Positions 1 through 6,011 of a stretch of 7,001 nt of DNA are shown here, in pieces (position 1 is the first letter of the stretch; each line of letters opens with the position of its first letter). Under the pieces are notes generated by a model. It worked only from the letters and a program-made list of their open reading frames with translations. It did not search any database and was not told the DNA's origin. This stretch comes from JAJFUG01 sp964473155 (GTDB lineage Bacteria > Gemmatimonadota > Glassbacteria > GWA2-58-10): positions 1 through 7,001 of the forward strand of contig CAYYNT010000116.1 of assembly GCA_964473155.1 (NCBI GenBank), read 5' to 3'. The position numbers and the translations under genes were made by a program.

Positions 1-1037
1 GCATGGGCCAGCAATGGCAGGGCATGGGCCGCCGCCTGTACGAAAGCGAGCCGGTCTTCCGCGATACGTTCGACCGCTGCGCCGAAATCTTCAGGGGTTT
101 CACCCATGAATGGAACCTGCTCGAAGAGCTGCTGGTCAGAGACGGGACCGGCGCGCGGCTTTCCGAGCCGCAGATCGTGCAACCCATGATTTTCTCGCTG
201 CAGGCCGGTCTTGAATCGCTGTGGCGCTCCTGGGGGATAGAGCCTGACACGGTGATCGGGCACAGCGTGGGCGAGGTGGCGGCCGCCTACTCGGCGGGTA
301 TTCTGAGCCTGGAAGACGGCGCCAGGGTGACCTATCACCGGGGACGGCTTATCCAGGGCCTGGAGGGCAAGGGCAAAATGCTTGCCGTGGGGCTTTCCCA
401 AGATGAGGCCGGAACCTGGCTCGCCGGTCTGGAGGACCTGGTCTCGGTCGCGGCAGTCAACGGCCCGCGCAGCCTCACCCTGTCAGGGGATGAGAAAGCG
501 CTCGGGGAGATAGCCTCACGCCTGGAAAAGAAAAACGAATTCGCCCGCTTCGTGAACGTGAACGTGCCTTATCACAGCCCGGCTTTGGACTGCATTCTGG
601 ATGAGTTCGAGAGATCGATCGACGGAATCGCGCCACGCGACGGGCAGGCCCGGATGGTCTCGACCGTGACCGGCGGGATTATCGAGGGATCCGCCGCCAC
701 CCCCTCCTATTGGCGCGACAATATCAGAAAGCCGGTTCTCTTTGCCCGCGGCATCTCGATGCTCGCCGGATCCGGACGCTCGCTGTTCGTGGAGGTGAGC
801 GCCCACCCGGTGCTCGCTGTCCCGCTGAGAGAATGCCTGGAAGCGGAAGGCCTCCGGGATACCGCTGTCATACCCTCCCTGCGGCGGGATGGTGATGACC
901 GTCTTCAGATGTATGCAGCCCTGGGGCAGTTGTATGTCACCGGCTATCCGATCGACTGGACCAGGCTGTATAAGTCGCGGGGCAAAATCGCGCGCCTGCC
1001 TGTCTATCCCTGGCAGCGTGAGAAGCTTTGGATGGAG
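1..1037 (+). other. Acyltransferase (AT) domain, N-terminal edge cut, plus post-AT linker
   Basis: This domain selects the extender unit from acyl-CoA and loads it on the ACP. The nucleophile is Ser88 in GHSVGE (codon 264-266). The conserved Arg that binds the extender carboxylate is probably Arg113 in YHRGR, and the catalytic His is His191 in VPYHSP. The positions that usually read HAFH (malonyl) or YASH (methylmalonyl) read VPYH. The bulky Tyr before the His resembles the Phe of malonyl-type enzymes, so malonyl-CoA is the best guess. The domain ends with the usual post-AT linker RLPVYPWQREKLW (331-343). Only the extreme N-terminus (FTGQG-like strand) is missing. Confidence 0.93.
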
Positions 1038-4000
1038 AGCGAGGAATCGCTCCAGCGCCGCCTGAGCCGGAAAAAGCCGGCCGGGGAAGGGGATTCACAT
1101 CCTCTTCTGGGCCACCGCCTGGACAGTTCTGTCACCGCCTGGGCGTCCTATGCCGGCCGGACGAAACCCGCCTGGCTCAGCGACCATATCATTCAGGGAA
1201 ACGCGGTCTTCCCGGCCTCCGGATTTCTCGAAATGGCTTTTGCTGCGGCCGGACGGCTGTTCGGCGGGGAGAGATTCCTGCTGCGTGAATTCGAGATCAG
1301 TTCGCCGCTCGTGCTTCAGGATGACTCCAATGTGCCGCTGCAGCTCTCGATCGAGGAGGATCTCACCTTCCGGATCAGCAGCCGTCAACCCGGCTCCGGG
1401 GTGGCCTGGATCCGGCACTCCGGGGGACGGATCGAGCGCGCGGAGCAGACAGCGGCTCCGGTTCCACTGAACCTGGAAGAACTGAAAAGCCGCCAGAAAT
1501 GGTATAAATCCCGCCAGGCGGCCTATGCCGATTTCCGTCAGCATGGCCTGGAGTATGGTCCGGCCTTCCAGTTGATCGAGGAGGCCTGGATCACTGACAC
1601 CACCGCCCTGGGTTGTCTCAGGCCGGCTGCCGCAACCGACAATGCGCCCGGAGCCTATCTTTGCCACCCAACTGTCCTGGATACCTGCCTCCAGGTCATG
1701 GGCTTTCTGTTCCCGTCACGGGGGACCTACCTGCCGGTCTGGTTCGAATCGATCCGGTTCCACGGCTCCCCATCCGGCGCGGCATGGTGCTACGCCCGCA
1801 AGACCGACAGCAACCGGAGCCGGATACGGGGCGACATTCTGCTTACGGACGGCGGCGGCAACCTGCTGATCGAGATTCAAGGCTTCCATTGCCAGAAAAT
1901 GGAGAGCGCCGAGGAGTTTGATCCTGAGCTTCTGGACGGTATGCTGTACGAGCCGGTGTGGGTGCTGGATGACAGGTGCCGCCGGGCCACGCGCGCCAGC
2001 GGCGATGATGCTTTACCCCCGCCGGATAGTCTGGCTGCAAAGATAGGCAGCCTGATGCCCGCTCTGATCGAGCGTCATGGCCGCCCGGAATACTATTCCG
2101 GACTTGAGTCCGGGCTGAACTCCCTCTGCGGGCTTTACGCCGCGGAGGCCCTGGAAAGGCTGGGCTGGGATTCCGGCGATACGGCTCCTTTCACCCGGGA
2201 TGACCTTCTCTCCCGGCTGGGCCTTGCGCCGCGTCGCTCCACTCTGGCCGGACTGCTGCTCGAAATCATGGCCGGGGCGGGACTGCTGGAAAAAGCGGAC
2301 AGCCGCTGGCGCAGCGTCATGCCGCCGGAAAGACAGCCGGCCGCGGAGTTATGGCGCTGCCTGGCATCCGGACACCCCGCCTGGGTCGCCGAACTTACCC
2401 TGCTCGAGCAGTGCGGCAGCCGTCTGGACAGAATACTTGCCGCACAGGAAGACCTCCGGGCGGAGATCTTTTTCCCGGACTCAGTCCTGGGTGAGTTCCT
2501 GAGTCAGGATTCTCCATCTTACAAAATCTGCAACCGTATACTTCAGCTCGCGGTGAACATGGTTGTGGACAGCCTGCCCGAGGGCCGTCCGCTCAGGGTG
2601 ATCGAGCTCGGGGCCGAGCCGGGTTCGGTTCTGCGCTGGCTGCTGCCCGTGCTGCCCCCGGCGCAGGCCCGCTATGTCCTGACCGCCCGGTCGCCGGAGC
2701 GCCTCGATCAAGCCCTCGCCCGGCGCAGGGACAATCCCATGGTGAGTGGACAGGTCCTCGACCTTGAATCAGATCCGGCCGATCAGGGTATTGAACCCGG
2801 TTCTTTCGACCTTGTCCTGGCTCTCAATCCGTCAAGCCTGGGTGGCGGTCCGGAGATGGCGCTCGAGCGGGCCAGAGACTTTCTGGTCCCCGGCGGACTT
2901 CTGCTCGCTCTGGAAAACGGAGGTTGCGCACTCTGGCTTCAACTGATCCAGGGCCTTCTGCACGGAGAACACCGGCTGTCCGGGGATGTCGGCCAGGCCG
3001 GAATCAACCTGGCCGGGCGGCTGAAAACGGCGGGATTCCAGGACGTGACCGCCATATCTGACCGGGAGGGCGGCGCTCCGCTGCAGGAGGTCCTGCTCGC
3101 GCGAAAACCTTTCCCGTCAGAGCCGGTTCAGGCCCCTGAACCGGAACAGACCCCCGGGGAACAGCCTGCGACTGGCCAGCCCTGGATCATATTAACCGGA
3201 AACGGCGTCCTGGCCGGACCGGTCACGGAGCTGCTTCACGCCAGGGGTATCCGTCCGGTGCTGGTGCAGTCCGGACGGGCGGAGGATTTCGCCGCCGTGC
3301 TCCGGACTGTCTGCCCGGACAACTCCCTGGCTCCCGTGGTGGTCAGCCTGCGCGGGGCGGATACCACGCTGGATAAAATCACCAGCAAAAGTATCGAGGA
3401 GACGACCAATGCCCTGTGCACTGAAACCCTGCACCTGGTCCAAAACCTGATGCAGCGGGACTGGGAGGGAACGCCAGCGCTCTGGCTGATCACCCGCGGC
3501 ATCGAGAGTGTCGGCCGGGAAGGCGGGATTTCCCTGGGCCAGGCGCCGCTGCTCGGGCTGTGCCACGTGATCCAGGCCGAATTTCCCAGGCTCCGCACGC
3601 GACTTGTCGACCTGAGCCTGTCGCCCTCCGGTCAGGAAATGGGACTCCTTATCCAGGAGCTTCTCGCACCGGGCCGGGAGGATGAAACGGTCCTGCGTGA
3701 CGGGCTCATGTACCGCCGCCGTCTGGCCGAGAAAAAGGACCGGGATTTCCTCAAGGCTCGTGAGGGCGATTTCCGCCTCTACCCGATACGCTCCAGGGGC
3801 TTGAACGGCCTGACATTCAGGGATTTCTCAGCTCCGGAGCCGGGACAGGGCGAGGTGCAGGTGAAAGTGCGCGCCACCGGCCTCAATTTCAAGGATGTGC
3901 TCATGGCGGGCGGCATCCTGGACAACGCCGGCATAATCAACTGGAGCGCCCGCGGAGTGATCGGCTGGGAGTTCTCGGGAATAGTCGGGAAAACCGGGCC

Positions 4001-6011
4001 GGGGGTGACTGATCTGGCCTCCGGGGATGAGGTCATCGGTCTGCATTACAACAGTTTTTCCAGTTCCCTTAACGTCCCCGTCAATTCTTTGATCCGCAAG
4101 CCTTCCGGGATGAGTTTCGAGGCCGCGGCCGCCCTGCCGGTGGTTTTCGGGACCGCATATTACGCGCTGCACGAGCTGGCGCGGGTCCGCAAGGGCGACC
4201 GTGTCCTGGTCCATTCGGCAACCGGCGGTCTGGGTCTGGCGGCGATCCAGGTTGCGCGGGCCGCCGGGGCCGAGGTTTTCGCCACGGCGGGGAACTCCGA
4301 GAAAAGAGAATTCCTCCAGGCCCTGGGAGTGAAATATACGGGCGATTCGCGCTCCCTGGCTTTTGCGGATGAAATCCTGGAGCTTACGGGGGGCGAAGGA
4401 GTCGATATCATCCTGAACACCCTGCCGGTAGAAAGCTTCCCCAGGAACATCTCGATCCTCAGGCCGGTGACCGGCTGCATAATCGACCTGAGCAATGTCT
4501 ACGAGCGCTCCCTGAAGATGTACGGCGTGTCCAAGGGGATTTCGGTGCACACCTTCCTGCTGGACAACCTGCTCATCCTCCACCCCGAGGCTTTTCAGGT
4601 CGCTTTCAGAGCCTTTGTCGAGCGCTTCGAGAGCGGAGAGTTCAAGGCCCTGCCATACAGGGCCTACCCCCTGTCCGCGCTCCAGGATGCGTTCAAATAC
4701 ATGCGCTCGGGCAAGCATATCGGCAAGGTGGTTGTCTCCATGGACGGGCTGCCGGGGACGCCGGTCCCCTCGGGAGACCGGATAGCGGCGAAGGCGGATG
4801 CCACCTACCTTATCACCGGAGGGCTGGGCGGTTTCGGCCTGGCGGTGGCGCGCTGGCTGGTGAGCTGCGGAGCGAGGCGCCTGGTGCTTGTCGGGCGCAG
4901 CGGCGCTTCCAGGCCTGGAGCGCGCGAGGCGGTGGCGGAGCTTGAGAAAGCAGGCGCCCAGGTGTCTGTGGAGGCGGTGGATATCACCTGCAGTCAGGCG
5001 GTGGAGGCGATGCTCGGCCGAATGCGTTCGAGCCTTCCCCCCCTGCGCGGGATAGTGCACGCGGCCATGGTGCTGGAGGATGGCCCCCTGCTGCACATGA
5101 GCGCCGCGGACATGAAAAAAGTGCTGGACCCGAAAATCCTCGGCGCCTGGAACCTTCATGCAGGCACTCTCGGGGAAAGACTCGATTTCTTTATCTGCTT
5201 TTCCTCCCTGGCCGCAATCTGCGGCAATGTCGACCAGGCCAACTATGCCGCGGCCAACAGTTTCCTGGACGCGCTGATGCGCTGGCGTCGGCGGGAGGGC
5301 CTGCACGGCCTGTCTATCAACTGGGGAGTGATCGAGGGCGCGGGCTACCTGAATGCCCAGACCGAACTTAAAGATTTCCTGGCCCGCCGCGGGTTGGGGC
5401 CGGTCACCCTGGACCAGGCTTTCCGGGCCATTGTCTTCGCCCTCGAAAAGGACCTGAGCCAGATCGTGGTCTCTCCGGTCAACTGGAAAAAACTGACCTC
5501 TTACCTGCCGGTGATTGGCGCCTCGCCCCGTTTCTCTTTACAGGTGAAAGGGGACGGTGAGAGGGAGAAAGAGGCGGACGGCAGGCTGATCGGCGCGATT
5601 CTGGCCGCTGATCCCTCACAGCGCAGGGAGATGATCGCCGATTTCCTTGCCGGTGAGGTGGCCAGGATCCTGGGCATCGCCAAAACCAGCCTGGAACGCA
5701 ACCAGGCGCTCGATTCAGTGGGAATAGACTCCCTGATGGCGGTCGAACTGGTGATGGCTATCGAAAGCGGACTGGGCATGACCCTGTCCAAGATGCTGCT
5801 CGCCCGGCCCGGCCTGACCGTGGACAGTCTGGCCGAGACAATCGGGAAGGAGCTGCAGAAACAGCCGTCCCAGGGCGGGGAAACGCAAAAAGCCAAGACA
5901 ACCGGGGACAACGCCGCGGAGATGCCGCTGAATGTGGATGAAATAAGCGACGGGGATGTGGACCGGATTCTCAAGACCCTGCTCACGCTCGAAGGACAGA
6001 AAGATGGCTGA
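1..6011 (+). CDS. Highly reducing type I polyketide synthase, 5'-truncated (AT-DH-pseudoMT-pseudoKR-ER-KR-ACP)
   Basis: This is a large multidomain polyketide synthase that would extend an acyl chain with malonyl-type units and reduce each beta-keto group through KR, DH and ER. The frame is open from base 1. About 2002 residues are counted here from the Met codon at base 3, so residue n begins at base 3n. That Met is not the real start: it is the M of the conserved AT motif GMGQQW, and the two bases before it (gc) fit the preceding Gly codon. The KS expected in front is therefore outside the window. Domains in order are AT 1-345, DH 366-640, C-methyltransferase-like 680-1036, structural KR half 1058-1242, ER 1255-1580, KR 1599-1785 and ACP 1873-1949. 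A charged tail ends at the TGA at 6009-6011. A single ACP and a full reductive loop suggest an iterative enzyme, but a modular one cannot be excluded without the upstream part. No thioesterase or other release domain follows the ACP. The next gene overlaps the end and probably supplies chain release. Confidence 0.96.
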   Translation, partial: MGQQWQGMGRRLYESEPVFRDTFDRCAEIFRGFTHEWNLLEELLVRDGTGARLSEPQIVQPMIFSLQAGLESLWRSWGIEPDTVIGHSVGEVAAAYSAGILSLEDGARVTYHRGRLIQGLEGKGKMLAVGLSQDEAGTWLAGLEDLVSVAAVNGPRSLTLSGDEKALGEIASRLEKKNEFARFVNVNVPYHSPALDCILDEFERSIDGIAPRDGQARMVSTVTGGIIEGSAATPSYWRDNIRKPVLFARGISMLAGSGRSLFVEVSAHPVLAVPLRECLEAEGLRDTAVIPSLRRDGDDRLQMYAALGQLYVTGYPIDWTRLYKSRGKIARLPVYPWQREKLWMESEESLQRRLSRKKPAGEGDSHPLLGHRLDSSVTAWASYAGRTKPAWLSDHIIQGNAVFPASGFLEMAFAAAGRLFGGERFLLREFEISSPLVLQDDSNVPLQLSIEEDLTFRISSRQPGSGVAWIRHSGGRIERAEQTAAPVPLNLEELKSRQKWYKSRQAAYADFRQHGLEYGPAFQLIEEAWITDTTALGCLRPAAATDNAPGAYLCHPTVLDTCLQVMGFLFPSRGTYLPVWFESIRFHGSPSGAAWCYARKTDSNRSRIRGDILLTDGGGNLLIEIQGFHCQKMESAEEFDPELLDGMLYEPVWVLDDRCRRATRASGDDALPPPDSLAAKIGSLMPALIERHGRPEYYSGLESGLNSLCGLYAAEALERLGWDSGDTAPFTRDDLLSRLGLAPRRSTLAGLLLEIMAGAGLLEKADSRWRSVMPPERQPAAELWRCLASGHPAWVAELTLLEQCGSRLDRILAAQEDLRAEIFFPDSVLGEFLSQDSPSYKICNRILQLAVNMVVDSLPEGRPLRVIELGAEPGSVLRWLLPVLPPAQARYVLTARSPERLDQALARRRDNPMVSGQVLDLESDPADQGIEPGSFDLVLALNPSSLGGGPEMALERARDFLVPGGLLLALENGGCALWLQLIQGLLHGEHRLSGDVGQAGINLAGRLKTAGFQDVTAISDREGGAPLQEVLLARKPFPSEPVQAPEPEQTPGEQPATGQPWIILTGNGVLAGPVTELLHARGIRPVLVQSGRAEDFAAVLRTVCPDNSLAPVVVSLRGADTTLDKITSKSIEETTNALCTETLHLVQNLMQRDWEGTPALWLITRGIESVGREGGISLGQAPLLGLCHVIQAEFPRLRTRLVDLSLSPSGQEMGLLIQELLAPGREDETVLRDGLMYRRRLAEKKDRDFLKAREGDFRLYPIRSRGLNGLTFRDFSAPEPGQGEVQVKVRATGLNFKDVLMAGGILDNAGIINWSARGVIGWEFSGIVGKTGPGVTDLASGDEVIGLHYNSFSSSLNVPVNSLIRKPSGMSFEAAAALPVVFGTAYYALHELARVRKGDRVLVHSATGGLGLAAIQVARAAGAEVFATAGNSEKREFLQALGVKYTGDSRSLAFADEILELTGGEGVDIILNTLPVESFPRNISILRPVTGCIIDLSNVYERSLKMYGVSKGISVHTFLLDNLLILHPEAFQVAFRAFVERFESGEFKALPYRAYPLSALQDAFKYMRSGKHIGKVVVSMDGLPGTPVPSGDRIAAKADATYLITGGLGGFGLAVARWLVSCGARRLVLVGRSGASRPGAREAVAELEKAGAQVSVEAVDITCSQAVEAMLGRMRSSLPPLRGIVHAAMVLEDGPLLHMSAADMKKVLDPKILGAWNLHAGTLGERLDFFICFSSLAAICGNVDQANYAAANSFLDALMRWRRREGLHGLSINWGVIEGAGYLNAQTELKDFLARRGLGPVTLDQAFRAIVFALEKDLSQIVVSPVNWKKLTSYLPVIGASPRFSLQVKGDGEREKEADGRLIGAILAADPSQRREMIADFLAGEVARILGIAKTSLERNQALDSVGIDSLMAVELVMAIESGLGMTLSKMLLARPGLTVDSLAETIGKELQKQPSQGGETQKAKTTGDNAAEMPLNVDEISDGDVDRILKTLLTLEGQKDG
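1098..1922 (+). other. Dehydratase (DH) domain, apparently intact
   Basis: This double-hotdog dehydratase would remove water from the 3-hydroxyacyl-ACP made by the KR. It opens with HPLLGHRL (366-373). The catalytic His395 lies in DHIIQGNAVFP, matching HxxxGxxxxP, and the catalytic Asp560 lies in HPTVLD in the second hotdog. The conserved YGPAFQ stretch (518-523) is also present. All key residues are seen, so the domain is predicted active. The exact C-terminal border is approximate. Confidence 0.92.
2040..3110 (+). other. C-methyltransferase-like region, probably inactive (pseudo-CMeT)
   Basis: Residues 680-1036 sit where C-methyltransferase domains lie in reducing PKSs. They keep the overall layout: an N-terminal helical part (about 680-830), then a Rossmann-like core with VIELGAEPG (866-874), FDLVLALN (935-942) and LVPGGLLLALE (961-971). 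Key positions have changed. The SAM-binding glycine motif, usually EIGAGTG, reads ELGAEPG. The usual acidic TD[IV]S is TARS (894-897). The segment usually reading N-x-x-H-A-T is NPSSLG (942-947), with Ser945 where the catalytic His is expected; Glu971, 26 residues later, is retained. I infer that the region is structural and does not methylate, as in the pseudo-methyltransferase of animal fatty acid synthase. Confidence 0.8.
2085..2113. repeat. Two palindromes sharing a CCGG arm
   Basis: CCGGAATA-c-TATTCCGG (2085-2101) and CCGGACT-tg-AGTCCGG (2098-2113) are both perfect inverted repeats and share the CCGG at 2098-2101. They lie inside the start of the methyltransferase-like region. Chance is a reasonable explanation in GC-rich coding sequence. 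Confidence 0.5.
3123..3144. repeat. Perfect 10-bp inverted repeat with 2-bp spacer in an interdomain linker
   Basis: CCGGTTCAGG (3123-3132) is followed after CC by its exact reverse complement CCTGAACCGG (3135-3144). It lies in the codons for the Pro/Glu-rich linker between the methyltransferase-like region and the structural KR half. The self-complementary CCCCGGGG (3152-3159) follows closely. A strong mRNA hairpin is possible; function is unknown. Confidence 0.7.
3174..3728 (+). other. Structural (non-catalytic) half of the ketoreductase
   Basis: Residues 1058-1242 match the truncated Rossmann subdomain that precedes the ER or KR and stabilises the catalytic KR half. Visible landmarks are PWIILTGNG (1060-1068), ALWLITRG (1159-1166), SLGQAPLLGLCHVIQAEFP (1177-1195) and the closing RTRLVDLS (1198-1205). 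The equivalent consensus in active PKSs is LWLVTRGA ... QAPLWGLGRV ... RLVDL. It has no nucleotide-binding glycine motif and no catalytic residues, as normal for this subdomain. A Pro/Glu/Gln-rich linker (about 1037-1058) separates it from the methyltransferase-like region. Confidence 0.85.
3765..4742 (+). other. Enoylreductase (ER) domain with a substituted active-site lysine
   Basis: This MDR-family NADPH-dependent enoylreductase would saturate the 2-enoyl chain. Landmarks are LNFKDVL (1294-1300), ALPVVFGTAYYAL (1377-1389), the NADPH motif HSATGGLGLAAIQVA (1404-1418) and the C-terminal GKHIGKVVV (1570-1578). In fatty acid synthase and PKS ERs a conserved Lys in the G(R/x)FLE(I/M)GK strand, together with an Asp about 22-26 residues later, is proposed to act in protonation. 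Here that strand reads GCIIDLSN, placing Asn1498 at the Lys position, while the partner Asp1521 in FLLDN is kept. NADPH binding looks intact, but activity could be altered. Confidence 0.88.
4754..4781. repeat. Two mutually exclusive inverted repeats in the ER-KR linker
   Basis: GGGGAC (4754-4759) pairs with GTCCCC (4764-4769) around a 4-base loop. Overlapping it, CCGGTC (4761-4766) pairs with GACCGG (4776-4781). Both cannot form at once. They fall in the Pro/Gly-rich linker codons (about residues 1584-1594). They may simply reflect GC-rich linker codons. Confidence 0.45.
4797..5357 (+). other. Ketoreductase (KR) domain, B-type-like, intact
   Basis: This catalytic short-chain dehydrogenase half reduces the 3-ketoacyl-ACP with NADPH. 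The cofactor motif TGGLGGFG lies at 1605-1612. The catalytic tetrad is Lys1711 (PKILGAW), Ser1735 (CFSSLAA), Tyr1748 and Asn1752 (NYAAAN), and its spacing (24, 13 and 4 residues) equals that of well-studied KRs. The loop that reads LDD in B-type KRs reads LED here (1691-1693), keeping the last Asp. This favours a D-configured (usually 3R) alcohol, the form normally taken by the DH. Confidence 0.93.
5619..5849 (+). other. Acyl carrier protein (ACP) domain
   Basis: This carries the growing chain on a phosphopantetheine arm. The attachment serine is Ser1910 in VGIDSLMAVEL (codon 5730-5732), matching the usual LGxDSLMAVEL pattern. A preceding helix (VARILGI) and the following LTVDSLAETI give a complete fold of about 75 residues. 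It is the only ACP in the visible part of the protein. Confidence 0.95.
5850..6008 (+). other. C-terminal tail of the PKS with helix-like end, possible docking element
   Basis: After the ACP the protein ends in a hydrophilic, probably disordered stretch (about 1953-1975) rich in Gln, Lys, Gly and Thr. A short amphipathic segment, VDEISDGDVDRILKTLL (1978-1994), follows. Short acidic-hydrophobic ends of the form LSxEEVDxLLxxLL are common at the C-termini of bacterial PKS and NRPS proteins that hand chains to a separate partner. Docking is inferred from this pattern and from the matching LSPEEKRRLL segment at the start of the next protein. Confidence 0.55.
5992..5996 (+). promoter_or_regulatory. 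Shine-Dalgarno sequence of the alpha-oxoamine synthase gene
   Basis: AAGGA lies seven bases before the ATG at 6004 and inside the last codons of the PKS gene. It supports ATG 6004 as the start of the downstream gene and suggests that the two proteins are translated in a coupled way. Confidence 0.75.

Noticed and set aside
3..5. ATG at base 3 as the start codon of the PKS
   Set aside because: It encodes the Met of the conserved AT motif GMGQQW, and the bases before it fit the preceding Gly codon. The gene must begin far upstream.
3828..5306. Long open frame of 492 codons on the minus strand
   Set aside because: It lies wholly opposite the ER and KR domains. Its translation has no recognisable domain and shows the His/Arg/Gln-rich makeup typical of antisense frames in GC-rich genes.
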